Shown here: piece after piece, positions 42,825 to 51,498 of the stretch | How positions within the stretch are numbered: the stretch's first letter is position 1 | Layout: every line of letters starts with the position of its first letter | DNA from: Bradyrhizobium betae | GTDB taxonomy: Bacteria; Pseudomonadota; Alphaproteobacteria; Rhizobiales; Xanthobacteraceae | Assembly: GCF_008932115.1 (NCBI RefSeq) | Contig: NZ_CP044543.1 | Coordinates: 3,850,501-3,914,500, forward strand | Direction of reading: 5' to 3' | DNA length: 64,000 nucleotides | Notes under the pieces: model-generated | Databases searched by the model: none | What the model saw: the letters and a program-made list of their open reading frames with translations, nothing else | What the model was told of the DNA's origin: nothing | Program-made: the position numbers and the translations under genes

Positions 42825-42840
42825 CGAGGCCTGATGAGAA

Positions 42841-43467
42841 GTGGGAGGCTACAGCCAGCGCGTGCGCGACAGCATTCTGCCCCTTTCGGTGGCCGACACG
42901 CTGCCTGCCGCCTTCGCCGAGTGGTCCTTCACCGAAAACACGGTCGACCACGAGACACCGATCGAGACATGCGAACTGTGCGGCCAGCAGGACCTCAGAT
43001 ATCACTTCGAGATCGCCAACCCATATACCGAGGCAGCGCTCTGGGTCGGCTCACATTGCATACTTCAATTCGACGTCGCCGTCATGGAGAATGGCCGGCG
43101 CCTTTCGCCCGAGGAGGCAAAGCGCCATCTGGCCAAACTTACCCAGCGGATGCAACTGGAGTCCTGCATCCGTGCGCTGGAACAGCTCGCCACGAAGGAG
43201 GTCAACCCGGTGCTGTCGGGCGCGCTCGACTACTACCGGCGCAACAAGAAGCTCACGCCCAAATATGCCGCCGTGGTGTTCTGGAAGCTTCGGACGTTTC
43301 GGATCGACCACCACCCCTCCTTCTTTCAGGTCGAGCTTCGCCGCGCCCAGCACATCGAGGACCTGCGACAGATGCCGACACGCCGGGTTCATCGCTTCTG
43401 GAGCGCGCTGAGCGCGGGACAGCGCCGGAAGGCGGTGGAACTCGGACATACTCCCCCAGATGAATGA
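42841..43467 (+). CDS. Hypothetical protein with putative zinc finger
   Basis: A 208-residue protein. Residues 40-75 hold ETCELCGQQDLRYHFEIANP and LWVGSHCILQFD, where C-x2-C plus a later H-C may bind one zinc ion. The rest is helical and basic (RRNKKLTPKYAAVVFWKL). I recall similar unnamed proteins with a CELCG...VGS.C pattern, function unknown. The start is the GTG at 42841; a second GTG at 42862 (VRDSILPLSV) is possible. It lies between the shared operator and the ABC-three-component genes on the same strand, so it may be a companion of that system. Confidence 0.7.
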   Translation: MGGYSQRVRDSILPLSVADTLPAAFAEWSFTENTVDHETPIETCELCGQQDLRYHFEIANPYTEAALWVGSHCILQFDVAVMENGRRLSPEEAKRHLAKLTQRMQLESCIRALEQLATKEVNPVLSGALDYYRRNKKLTPKYAAVVFWKLRTFRIDHHPSFFQVELRRAQHIEDLRQMPTRRVHRFWSALSAGQRRKAVELGHTPPDE

Positions 43468-43580
43468 TGGGGGACAGGACTGGGCATTCTGTATTGCACG
43501 AGCGGTCACTTACATTGAAGGTGATCGCTGTAATTACCGAACCGAAGGAATCTTCATTTGAGTAGGGGCCAGAGCCAGGG

Positions 43581-44777
43581 ATGAAGCCAGCCAGCACGCA
43601 CGAAGCCAGCGCTTCGGCGACTGGCTACCTTTTTCAATGCCGCTACGCCTTGCTCGCCGGTCTTCAGGCTATCGCCAAGTCGCCCCAACTGGAGATTTCG
43701 ATCGAGAAGTTCGACGATGTGGGGTTCGAGGTCAACGGTGAGCCGACACAGCTTATCCAGACCAAGCACCATGTGGGCAAGCTGGGCAACCTGACGGATG
43801 CCAGCGTCGATCTGTGGAAAACGTTGCTCATCTGGACCAAGCGCGTGACGGAAGACGTCGAGGCGCCCTTCAGGATCAAGTTCGTCCTGTTGACGACAGG
43901 GTTCGCGCCAGATGGGTCAGCGGCGGCGCTCTTGCGCATGCGCGAACGGGATGAGTCGGCCGCTGATCAGCTGCTCCTGAAGACCGCTGCTTCATCCAAG
44001 AACAAGGAGAACGCTGCAGCCTATCAAGCCTACTCGGCGCTGCCGGAAGATTTGCGTCAAAGCATGCTGAAGGCGATCCTCGTTCTCGACGGCTCGCCCA
44101 ACATCGTCGACGTCGGGGATGAGATCGCGCGCGAGCTCGTTCACGCCGCGCCGCGCGATCAGGTCGACCATCTGGTAGAGCGCCTTGAAGGATGGTGGTT
44201 CGGCGTGGTGATCAAGGCCCTCTCCGGAGCAGGCCCTTCGGCCATCCCCGTGCTCGCCATTGACCAGCGGGTCGATGAACTTCGGGAGGAGTTCAGGCGA
44301 GACGCCCTGCCGGTCGATTATGCGTCCACCTATCCGTCACCGACGGTCGTCGCCGAACTCGACAAGCGTCCTTTCGTGAAACAGTTGCGAAGGATCGAGG
44401 TCGGCCCGCGGCGCGTGGAGTTCGCGATTCGAGACTATTACCGAGCGTCCGAGCAGCGATCGCGCTGGGCGCGCGAAGAGCTTCTCGTAGGTGGCGAACT
44501 CGAGAACTATGAGCGGCAGCTCGTGGAAGCGTGGGAGCCGCGCCACGCCGCCTTGGTCGACGAACTCGGCCCGGGTTGCCCGCCCACCGAGAAGGTCGCC
44601 GCCGGGCAGCTGCTTTACAAATGGGTGGAGAACGAGGCCCAGTTTACATTGAGAAGCGTTCGGGACCGGTTCCTGACCCACGGCAGCTATCACATACTGT
44701 CGAATCGATACGCAGTCGGGTGGCATCCTGAATATCAGAGCGACCAGGATGACCCTTCCGATGACGGGGTGGGCTAA
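43581..44777 (+). CDS. ABC-three-component system effector, nuclease-like N-terminus
   Basis: A 398-residue protein, first of a three-gene unit. The N-terminal part begins ATGYLFQCRYALLAGLQAIA and has ISIEKFDDVGFEV (D45, D46, E50) then QLIQTKHHVG (Q60, K62). This D...(E/Q)xK pattern matches PD-(D/E)xK nucleases of the DUF4297/Cap4 kind. The C-terminal region (FVKQLRRIEVGPRRVEFAIR, YYRASEQRSRWAREELLVGG) resembles the tail shared by ABC-3C effectors, thought to contact the other components. It would be the DNA- or RNA-cutting arm. It ends three bases before the middle-component start. Confidence 0.8.
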   Translation: MKPASTHEASASATGYLFQCRYALLAGLQAIAKSPQLEISIEKFDDVGFEVNGEPTQLIQTKHHVGKLGNLTDASVDLWKTLLIWTKRVTEDVEAPFRIKFVLLTTGFAPDGSAAALLRMRERDESAADQLLLKTAASSKNKENAAAYQAYSALPEDLRQSMLKAILVLDGSPNIVDVGDEIARELVHAAPRDQVDHLVERLEGWWFGVVIKALSGAGPSAIPVLAIDQRVDELREEFRRDALPVDYASTYPSPTVVAELDKRPFVKQLRRIEVGPRRVEFAIRDYYRASEQRSRWAREELLVGGELENYERQLVEAWEPRHAALVDELGPGCPPTEKVAAGQLLYKWVENEAQFTLRSVRDRFLTHGSYHILSNRYAVGWHPEYQSDQDDPSDDGVG

Positions 44778-44780
44778 TCC

Positions 44781-45281
44781 ATGCAGCCCTGGTCGAACCG
44801 CGTCACCGAAGAAGCTTATCTGTTCAATCCGGCTTTCTGCGCCACTTTGCTGGCGAAGACGACTGAAGACTATACGAAGAAGGCGGGGCGGCCGTTCCCG
44901 TTTGCTCTCACCTTCCTTATTCTCCCGATCGTTCTGCACCAGGGCACGCGGCGAGCGTTGCCGAGCTCGACAGTGACCTCGCTTTTGCCTTGGATTCAGG
45001 ACAACCGTGAGCAACTTGTCGACTTCGCGAACAGGGTGACGCGCCTGAGCGCGATCACCCGCGAAGCCGTTGTGTTCGGTGCTCAGCACCAGATCTTGGC
45101 GCTGGCGGACAGCGGCGACCTGAGCGTTGGGGCGAAGCGTCAAACCGCGACCGAGAAGCGGACCGCGCTGTTCACCGCAGAAGCCCGCGAGTGCGTCGAC
45201 CGGGCAGGTTTCTTGGGACGATGGTTTGCCGCCGCGGGCACAACCGCAACAATCTACGCCGCGTGGGGGGTGACACCGTGA
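44781..45281 (+). CDS. ABC-three-component system middle component
   Basis: A 166-residue helical protein: SNRVTEEAYLFNPAFCATLL, PFALTFLILPIVLHQGTRRA and a C-terminal AGFLGRWFAAAGTTATIYAA. These are the hallmarks of the ABC-3C middle component (MC), which is always next to a DUF3732-type ATPase. It probably bridges effector and ATPase. Biochemical function is not established in the family. The stop overlaps the ATPase start by GTGA. Confidence 0.85.
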   Translation: MQPWSNRVTEEAYLFNPAFCATLLAKTTEDYTKKAGRPFPFALTFLILPIVLHQGTRRALPSSTVTSLLPWIQDNREQLVDFANRVTRLSAITREAVVFGAQHQILALADSGDLSVGAKRQTATEKRTALFTAEARECVDRAGFLGRWFAAAGTTATIYAAWGVTP

Positions 45282-47215
45282 GTCTGCAAATTGCCAAGCT
45301 CATTCTCTACAGTCGCCGGGGTGAAGTTCGCGAGGTCGTGTTCAGACCCGGCGAGCTAAATATACTGACCGGCGGCTCAAAAACCGGCAAGTCAGCGATA
45401 ATCGACATCATCGATTACTGTACGGGCCGCAGCGAATGCAACGTCGCGGATGGCGTGATCCGCAAGTATGTCGGCTGGTATGCTTTGCTGTTTCAAATTG
45501 GCGACGGACAGATCTTCATCGCCCGTCGCAACCCCGATGTCGGCGATCGAACGAACGGCGATATCTACATGGACCGAGGGTCGAGCATCGAGACACCGTC
45601 GGAGTCCGCCCTGTTCAAAAACACGACGGTGGGCGCAGTAGAGAAGTTCCTCGGCGCCGCGATCGGCATCAGCGAGAACGAACATCGACCTCCGACCCCA
45701 ACCCGCGACCCGCTGGAGGCAAACTTCCGGCACGCGCTGTTGCTCTCCTTCCAAGACCAGAACGACATCGACAGCAAACAGCGCCTGTTCCACCGGCAAG
45801 GCGAGGACTTCGTCAGTCAGGCCATCAAAGATACGTTGCCCTATTTCCTTGGGGCCGTGGATGAAGACCGCCTATTCAAGCAATCCCAGCTCGATCAGGC
45901 CAAACGCGAACTACGTCAGCTAGAACGCCAGCTCCGCGACGCGGACGCCCTTGATAGCAGCACGTACCCGCGTGCGCGCGCCCTTGTCGACGAAGCCAAA
46001 CAGGTGGGACTTATCGACGAGCGGACTGTCGCGCTCACCTACGAGGCGGTCCTTGCGGTTCTTCAGCGCGTGGTGCGTGACACCGGCGTGCGCGACAATT
46101 TTATGGTGGGTGACGGCGAGGACGTGCTGGCTGGCCTACGCGCTGAACGCCAGGGTCTTCGAACCGAACTCGAGAGGGTCAACGCCGAGATTCGATCGAC
46201 CCGGACGTTTACGTCGGAGACGAGTGGCTACGAACGTGAAGCAAAAGAGCAGCGAGCTCGCTTGAGCTCCGTCGGCCTGATCAAACATGGCGATCACGAT
46301 TCCGCTCATTGCCCGCTGTGCGAAAGCCAGCTTCCCGTGCCGGCGCCGACCGTGGTGCAGATGCAGCGCTCGCTTCAGGAGCTCAGCGATCAACTCGAGG
46401 CGGTTGAGGCTGAGAACCCGCGGCTTCAGCTCAGATTGGCGTCGCTCAATCGCGAAGAGGCCGACATCGAGCAGCGTCTGCGGGAAAACCAGCAGCAGAT
46501 TGCGGCGCGAATGAGGGAGAACGAGATCCTCCGCGTTCAACAGGACAGCTTCATTCTACAGGCGCGAACAACCGGAAAGATCACTCAGTATGTCGAGACC
46601 GCCAGCACCGCCGACACCAGCTCAGGGCTGAAATCGGCCATCGCGGCAAGCCGGATTCGGGTTGCGGCGCTGGAGCGGGAGCTCGACGCCGAAGCGATGA
46701 AGGAAAAGCTTGATGCCTTCTTGAACATTATCGGCCGCTACATGACCCAGTATTCTGACGATCTGGAACTGGAGCACCGAGGTAGCCAGCTAAGGCTCGA
46801 CATCAGGGCCCTGACGGTCGTCGCTGATACTCTTGACGGTCCGGTCCCTTTGTTCCGGATGGGAAGCGGCGAGAATTGGGTCGGCTACCACGTCCTGGCA
46901 CACCTGGCTCTCCATAAATGGTTTCGTCAAAAGAAGCGTCCCGTGCCGGGGTTCATCATTTTCGACCAGCCATCTCAAGCTCACTATCCACCGGACCGCG
47001 ATGCGGAAGGTTCAATCGACGGGCTTTCCGACGAGGACCAGACCGCCGTGCTGCAGCTCTTCAAGCTGGCGGCCGATGCAGCGGCCGAACTCGCGCCGGA
47101 GCTGCAGATCATCATCATGGATCACGCAGACCTAAAGCCGGAGTGGTTCGCAACGGCGGTGATCGAGCGATGGAGGAAGGGCGAGAAGCTCATTCCCGCG
47201 AGCTGGTTACAGTGA
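45278..47215 (+). CDS. ABC-three-component system ATPase (DUF3732)
   Basis: A 645-residue SMC/Rad50-like ATPase. Walker A is LTGGSKTGKSAIIDIIDYCT (about residues 31-50); the Q-loop region is ALLLSFQDQNDID. A long coiled coil (residues 205-470) carries CPLCESQLP (C344, C347), a possible zinc hook. The DUF3732 signature GFIIFDQPSQAHYP and a late IIIMDHADLKPEWF (Walker B and H-loop) close it. It would sense DNA or nucleoprotein stress and license the effector. GTG 45278 overlaps the middle-component stop. Confidence 0.9.
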   Translation: MSLQIAKLILYSRRGEVREVVFRPGELNILTGGSKTGKSAIIDIIDYCTGRSECNVADGVIRKYVGWYALLFQIGDGQIFIARRNPDVGDRTNGDIYMDRGSSIETPSESALFKNTTVGAVEKFLGAAIGISENEHRPPTPTRDPLEANFRHALLLSFQDQNDIDSKQRLFHRQGEDFVSQAIKDTLPYFLGAVDEDRLFKQSQLDQAKRELRQLERQLRDADALDSSTYPRARALVDEAKQVGLIDERTVALTYEAVLAVLQRVVRDTGVRDNFMVGDGEDVLAGLRAERQGLRTELERVNAEIRSTRTFTSETSGYEREAKEQRARLSSVGLIKHGDHDSAHCPLCESQLPVPAPTVVQMQRSLQELSDQLEAVEAENPRLQLRLASLNREEADIEQRLRENQQQIAARMRENEILRVQQDSFILQARTTGKITQYVETASTADTSSGLKSAIAASRIRVAALERELDAEAMKEKLDAFLNIIGRYMTQYSDDLELEHRGSQLRLDIRALTVVADTLDGPVPLFRMGSGENWVGYHVLAHLALHKWFRQKKRPVPGFIIFDQPSQAHYPPDRDAEGSIDGLSDEDQTAVLQLFKLAADAAAELAPELQIIIMDHADLKPEWFATAVIERWRKGEKLIPASWLQ

Positions 47216-47365
47216 GTTTGCGGGATCAGCCCGCGCGGGGTCGGCGATGGCCGGCATGTTGCTTCGGCACCGAGGCAGTATCTCATCGTCTGTGCGAAGC
47301 GGGTCCACAGGAGCTTGGACGCTCGAGCGACAGCGGGTGAGCCTAGGGAGCTACAGGTTCTCGGG

Positions 47366-47788
47366 CTAGCGGCCGCCCTGAGGCGCGCCGATCTGCCGCA
47401 ACAATGTTCCGATCGATCGTCCGCTGATCTGGCAGACGGCGATGACGCGGTCATAGACCTGCACGCGGCCATTGCGGCCACGCACCGCGGTGCAGAAGGC
47501 CCCGCGGCCGAGAGCGACATCTTCCAGTGCTGCCTTGGCACGCGCTCCGATTGGGGCGTGAAGCTCGGGCGCATCGAAATCCGCCAGGCGGACCTCGATC
47601 CAAGTCGTCGGATCTGGGGAATCGCCGACGCACAGGCCGTCGCCGTCACCCACGTAACGGACCTGGCCCGAAAAGGAGTGACCGGCGCGAGTGGGGACCG
47701 GTGCTGTGCACGGATCCGCAGCTGCCGGGGTCGCAGCCGCCCCAGCGGCCAAGACGCACGCCACGATCATAAGTACGCGCGAGATCAC
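47366..47788 (-). CDS. Thermonuclease (SNase-like) family protein
   Basis: A 140-residue protein with a signal-like N-terminus (VLMIVACVLAAGAAATPAAA) and an SNase fold: GQVRYVGDGDGLCVG, IEVRLADFDAPEL (conserved Arg and Asp), and GRVQVYDRVIAVCQISGRSI with the late Arg. It should be exported and may degrade DNA or RNA. GTG 47788 overlaps the integrase stop by GTGA, so it is translated together with the integrase, an odd partnership. The length is on the short side for the family. Confidence 0.8.
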   Translation of the reverse strand: MISRVLMIVACVLAAGAAATPAAADPCTAPVPTRAGHSFSGQVRYVGDGDGLCVGDSPDPTTWIEVRLADFDAPELHAPIGARAKAALEDVALGRGAFCTAVRGRNGRVQVYDRVIAVCQISGRSIGTLLRQIGAPQGGR

Positions 47789-49038
47789 GCCGCCTGCTTC
47801 GCTGGCCGGCGGACGGGCTTCTTGGCCAGCATGGTGCGGGCGAACTTGTCCCAGCGCGCCATGCCAGCTCGCTTCTCTGGCATGTAGTTCCAGCGGTCGT
47901 AGCTCTTGGAGCTAACGTCCTGCAGCGCATGGTTCTGAATGCGATCGCGGATTTCCTTCGGCACGCCAGCCTTGCCTGACAGCGTCTTCCACGTTCGCCG
48001 CAAGTCGCGATTGGTCACGACCGGGATGACGCCGCGGTCGCGCTGGCGCCACATAAAGGCATAGAGCGTCCCATGGCTGACGGGCTTCGATGGATCCTTC
48101 GCCGAGGGGAAGAACCACCCATGTTCGTTCGGCTTAATGGAATCGAGAAGCTCCGCCGCCAAGGACGGAACAGGGACCGCATGAGGCTTGCTGTTCTTGG
48201 TTTTTGACCAGTCGAGAATTCGTTCGCGGGAATCCCACTGATCCTTGTGAAGGCGCGCGATTTCCTCGACCCGCTGGCCCGTGAGCATCAGGATCTGAAC
48301 GGCCCGCAGATAGGGCGGGTGCACCGGCACGTCGGGGCATTCGAGCCATCGCCAGAGCTGGACAAACTCATCTTCGTCCAGCCACCGGGACCCGACGACC
48401 TTAGGCTCAGTCGGGATACCTGCCGCCGGATTGTAGACCAGTCGAAATCGGCGCGGCGACGTGTTTCGATAGTCGTGCTCCGATTTCATTCCCCAGCTGT
48501 AAGCTGCGCGGATGTAGCAGCGGACGTGGTCCGCCATGGCAGGGGCCCCACGCTCAAAGATCGGGCGGAGCACCTCCGTCACCTCGTCCGGCTCGATCTC
48601 CCGGGCAAGGCGGTTGCGCCCAAGAGTGTCGGCTACCTTGTTCAGTCCTTTCTCCGTTTCCTTCCAGGACGGCTTACCTGCTTCTTTGAGCGAGGCGACG
48701 TAGGCTTCGAAAAGGTCGGCGACGGTTCCGGGCCGAGCATCGGTGACGATCTTGATGCTCCGACCCTTCTGGATCGCGTCCGCGAAGTCGCGCTTGAAAA
48801 CCTCTCGGGCTGCGGCGAGCGACATCGATGGATAGTCGCCGAGTTTCGCCTTGATCCGCTTACCGTCGCGCCATTGCTGGGCCATCCATTCCGCCAGCAC
48901 CCGCTTAGGCATCGGCCGCACGACGAGGACCAGGCGGCCCACGCCGCGTCCCTCGCCGTCGGCCAGGGACTTCTGCTTTCCGGTCAGTTCGACGTCCTTG
49001 ATGCTGCGCCGGATCGCGCCATCGGTGAGGCTGCCCAT
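47785..49038 (-). CDS. Tyrosine integrase of the island (P4-type)
   Basis: A 417-residue integrase. The N-terminal arm-binding domain is of the DUF4102 kind (GVGRLVLVVRPMPKRVLAEW, KLGDYPSMSLAAAREVF). The core-binding domain follows (GTVADLFEAYVASLKEAGKP). Catalytic residues: Arg in LTGQRVEEIARLH (about 255), the TNRDLRRTWKTL box (about 344-350, Asn for the usual first His) and NHALQDVSSKSYDRW (late His and Tyr, about 376-385). It lies at the island edge, reading inward, with the att region and truncated radC on its start side. Confidence 0.92.
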   Translation of the reverse strand: MGSLTDGAIRRSIKDVELTGKQKSLADGEGRGVGRLVLVVRPMPKRVLAEWMAQQWRDGKRIKAKLGDYPSMSLAAAREVFKRDFADAIQKGRSIKIVTDARPGTVADLFEAYVASLKEAGKPSWKETEKGLNKVADTLGRNRLAREIEPDEVTEVLRPIFERGAPAMADHVRCYIRAAYSWGMKSEHDYRNTSPRRFRLVYNPAAGIPTEPKVVGSRWLDEDEFVQLWRWLECPDVPVHPPYLRAVQILMLTGQRVEEIARLHKDQWDSRERILDWSKTKNSKPHAVPVPSLAAELLDSIKPNEHGWFFPSAKDPSKPVSHGTLYAFMWRQRDRGVIPVVTNRDLRRTWKTLSGKAGVPKEIRDRIQNHALQDVSSKSYDRWNYMPEKRAGMARWDKFARTMLAKKPVRRPAKQAA

Positions 49039-49052
49039 GCTACGTCTCCCGA

Positions 49053-49125
49053 AAACTGAGGGCGGTAGTCAGTCGGTTATTGGGGTCGGAATGTGCTCCG
49101 ATCCCCCAATTACCGCCCTCAGTTT
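49053..49125. repeat. Long double-stem inverted repeat upstream of the integrase
   Basis: AAACTGAGGGCGGTA (49053-49067) pairs perfectly with 49111-49125. Inside, ATTGGGGTCGGA (49079-49090) pairs with TCCGATCCCCCAAT (49097-49110) apart from two extra bases. It lies between the integrase start and the radC junction, where integrase arm sites, the integrase promoter or an excision-factor site would be expected. Confidence 0.7.
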
Positions 49126-49169
49126 GCCCCAGTCACCGGAAGCTTTTCAAGCCCAAAAATCGTGGTGTT

Positions 49170-49781
49170 TCAATGTGCTTGGGCGTGATCGAGCGTGATC
49201 GATGTGGGTCTAGTAGGATGGTTATGTACCAGGATCAGCGCGGTGGCCGATAGTTCGAGCGCGCGCTTGATCACCTCGCGCGGATAGACCGGGGTGTGGT
49301 CGACGGTGCCGGTCTGCTGCACCTCGTCGGCGATCAGCTGGTTGCGCTTGTCGAGGAACAGCAGGCGGAATTGCTCCTTGTCGGCGAAGGCCATGCTGGA
49401 GCGGCAATAGTCGATCACCTCGTTCCAGGACGATAGCGCGTTGCGGCTGTTGACCTCGCCCTTGGTCACGCGGCTCGCCGCGGCCGCGATCAGCTTGAGC
49501 TGGTTGACCGCGGCCTCGCCGACGCCCTCGACCTCGCGCAGGCGCGCGACCGGCGCATGCACGACTTCGGCGAACGACCCAAACGTCTTGATCAGCGTCT
49601 TCGCGAGCGGCTTGGTATCGCGCCGCGGCAGCGCGGGAAATAGCGCCATCTCCAGCAGCTCGTAATCGCTGAGCGCATCCGCCCCCGCGCTGTAGAAGCG
49701 CTCGCGCAGCCGCTCGCGATGGCCGTGATAGTGCGGCGTGTCTTCGGGGCTGGTTTTGTCGTGGTCTGGCTTGGCGGGCAT
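49170..49781 (-). pseudogene. radC: radC, 3' end replaced by the island junction
   Basis: A 203-residue frame that is RadC up to the JAMM motif: [99 protein letters not shown] and ALILVHNHP. The expected SGDPTPS...D that completes the metal site is missing; instead [14 protein letters not shown] and a stop follow. Normal RadC continues about 50 residues. The likely cause is insertion of the island in this gene. The last RadC codons (GTACATAACCATCCT) are AT-richer than the rest and may be the att core. Confidence 0.85.
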
Positions 49782-49911
49782 CGGCCGTCAGCATCGCTTC
49801 AACGAACGAGTATTGCAACCATAGCAGCAGGTGATGCGGCGCGCTGGGCAGTCTGCGACAATTGTTGAGTTGCCATGAAGCTCGTTATGGTTGTATAGTA
49901 CTGACTTTCTT

Positions 49912-51420
49912 ATGGGGCATTTCCGAATGTTATTTCAATCTATTGAGCGAACCCCTGCTTCTTTAGCTTTGATGGCGTTCCTCTCGCTGGTCGGCCTGGT
50001 TCTTTCAATCAGTACCGTACGTGCCGCAGATGATTCCAATTGGGGGTGTTACGACCCTAAGCCTGGACATCCCACGGCGTCCGAACGCAGCGCCTTCGTA
50101 TCCCGCCTGAGACCCGTGGCGAGGAGCCTTCAGGACGAACTCGGGGTGCCTCAGGGCGGTGTTCTTTCGATGGCGGTGCAGGAGAGCGGGTTTGGCTGGA
50201 CCAGAACTGCGATCAATGCGAACAACTTGTTCGGCTGGAAGTTTAGACAATCCGCGCGAGAGGCGAATCTCGGCTCGTGGACCTTGGCCTGCCAGCCAGC
50301 GGATGATCCTGGCAAGGTCTATGCCGTCTTCCCAACCTGGGAAGATTCGATAAGATTCGTCGCAGGGCAGCTCGCTCGTGCCTCTAGGTATAAATCTGCG
50401 ACCGCGGCTGCTCGCGCGGCAATTGCTGAGGGTGGCAGCGATGAAGCTGTCGCGGAGGCTTGGCTGAAGGGTATTCAGCAGGCGGGGTACAATCCCAATT
50501 CAGGGTACCCCTCGGAAGTAATGAATTCCGGACGGAAGGCAGGAGTCTTTGCAAAGTCGCAGGAGGTCAGCGCAGTGCAAGCGACGGCTGCCGCTGCTTC
50601 AGGGCAAGGGACGCCAGTGCCGTCCGAAGCCGACGTCGAGAAGGTGTTGGGATGGTTTAAAAGGGATGCATCAGGGCGCTATTGGATTGCTGGCGCTGAT
50701 TGCGTGCCTCTGAAGTCGAGCGCTTGGCCCGGCTACGAGTCGCTGCCCGACGGCGCGATCCGTGCCTGCCAATATACGGTTGTGTCCTGTGCAAATCTGA
50801 AGGGGACGAACCGCGCAAGTTGTGAACATAGCCGCACTGTCGTTGGGCCAAAGAGCGCCACGGTAGTAGTACTTGAACCTACCGTCGATCGCATGGCACG
50901 TTGGATTGCAACCGCTTGCGCGGAGGCTGGTGGAAGTCGGGATAGATGCCTCCAAGCGGTCTACAGCTCGGGCGTTGAAATGAGTGGCTGGCAAATCCCT
51001 ATTGCGGGCCTGGGTTACGAAGACATGGAGACTTCGCACTACGTTCAGGTCGCTTATGCGTTCCGTGATGGGCTGACGGTTCGTGCAGATTCAGTCTGCG
51101 CATGGAAGAACGGTTATCCGGGTGGGGAGGCGCCGCCATCGCCGGAACAGAACGCGGCATGTAGCAAGCCCGGCGTCCGCCCCGCCGCCGTCAGCTTTCA
51201 GGCCCGCCCGGCCCGAACGACGCGAGGCGATCTCGTCGCGTATGACAAGAAATATAACGAAATGATTCCGCCCCATCAGGCGGCTTTTCCCATTCCTGAT
51301 GCAGCAGCCGATCAATGGCGCGGGGTCGTGCGTGAGGCTCTAGCGGCAGCGTACGCATCGGACCGAAACGTTTTGGTTTCGGCCAAAGCGGTCTCGCTGC
51401 GAAAGAGCAAAGCCTTTTGA
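49912..51420 (+). CDS. Secreted glucosaminidase-like (peptidoglycan hydrolase) protein
   Basis: A 502-residue protein. A signal peptide (PASLALMAFLSLVGLVLSI, cleavage near VRA-AD) precedes a glucosaminidase domain: VLSMAVQESGFGWTRTAINA with catalytic Glu, NNLFGWKF, VYAVFPTWEDSIRFVAGQLA. The C-terminal 300 residues have several cysteines and no named domain. It should act on cell-wall glycan in the periplasm or outside. Start is uncertain: ATG 49912, or ATG 49927 which has GGGG nine bases upstream. G+C is lower than in neighbours, suggesting it too is a newcomer between radC and map. Confidence 0.75.
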   Translation: MGHFRMLFQSIERTPASLALMAFLSLVGLVLSISTVRAADDSNWGCYDPKPGHPTASERSAFVSRLRPVARSLQDELGVPQGGVLSMAVQESGFGWTRTAINANNLFGWKFRQSAREANLGSWTLACQPADDPGKVYAVFPTWEDSIRFVAGQLARASRYKSATAAARAAIAEGGSDEAVAEAWLKGIQQAGYNPNSGYPSEVMNSGRKAGVFAKSQEVSAVQATAAAASGQGTPVPSEADVEKVLGWFKRDASGRYWIAGADCVPLKSSAWPGYESLPDGAIRACQYTVVSCANLKGTNRASCEHSRTVVGPKSATVVVLEPTVDRMARWIATACAEAGGSRDRCLQAVYSSGVEMSGWQIPIAGLGYEDMETSHYVQVAYAFRDGLTVRADSVCAWKNGYPGGEAPPSPEQNAACSKPGVRPAAVSFQARPARTTRGDLVAYDKKYNEMIPPHQAAFPIPDAAADQWRGVVREALAAAYASDRNVLVSAKAVSLRKSKAF

Positions 51421-51498
51421 GGCGGCTTCGAGGCTGTGGAAGGTTCTCGCGTCTCTATAGCCTCGAATGCAAGCTTTGGATTTCGACGCGACCGGCAA

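Noticed and set aside
49000..49260. tRNA gene as the integrase target
   Set aside because: No cloverleaf or tRNA 3' end was seen; radC, truncated at the same place, explains the insertion site better.
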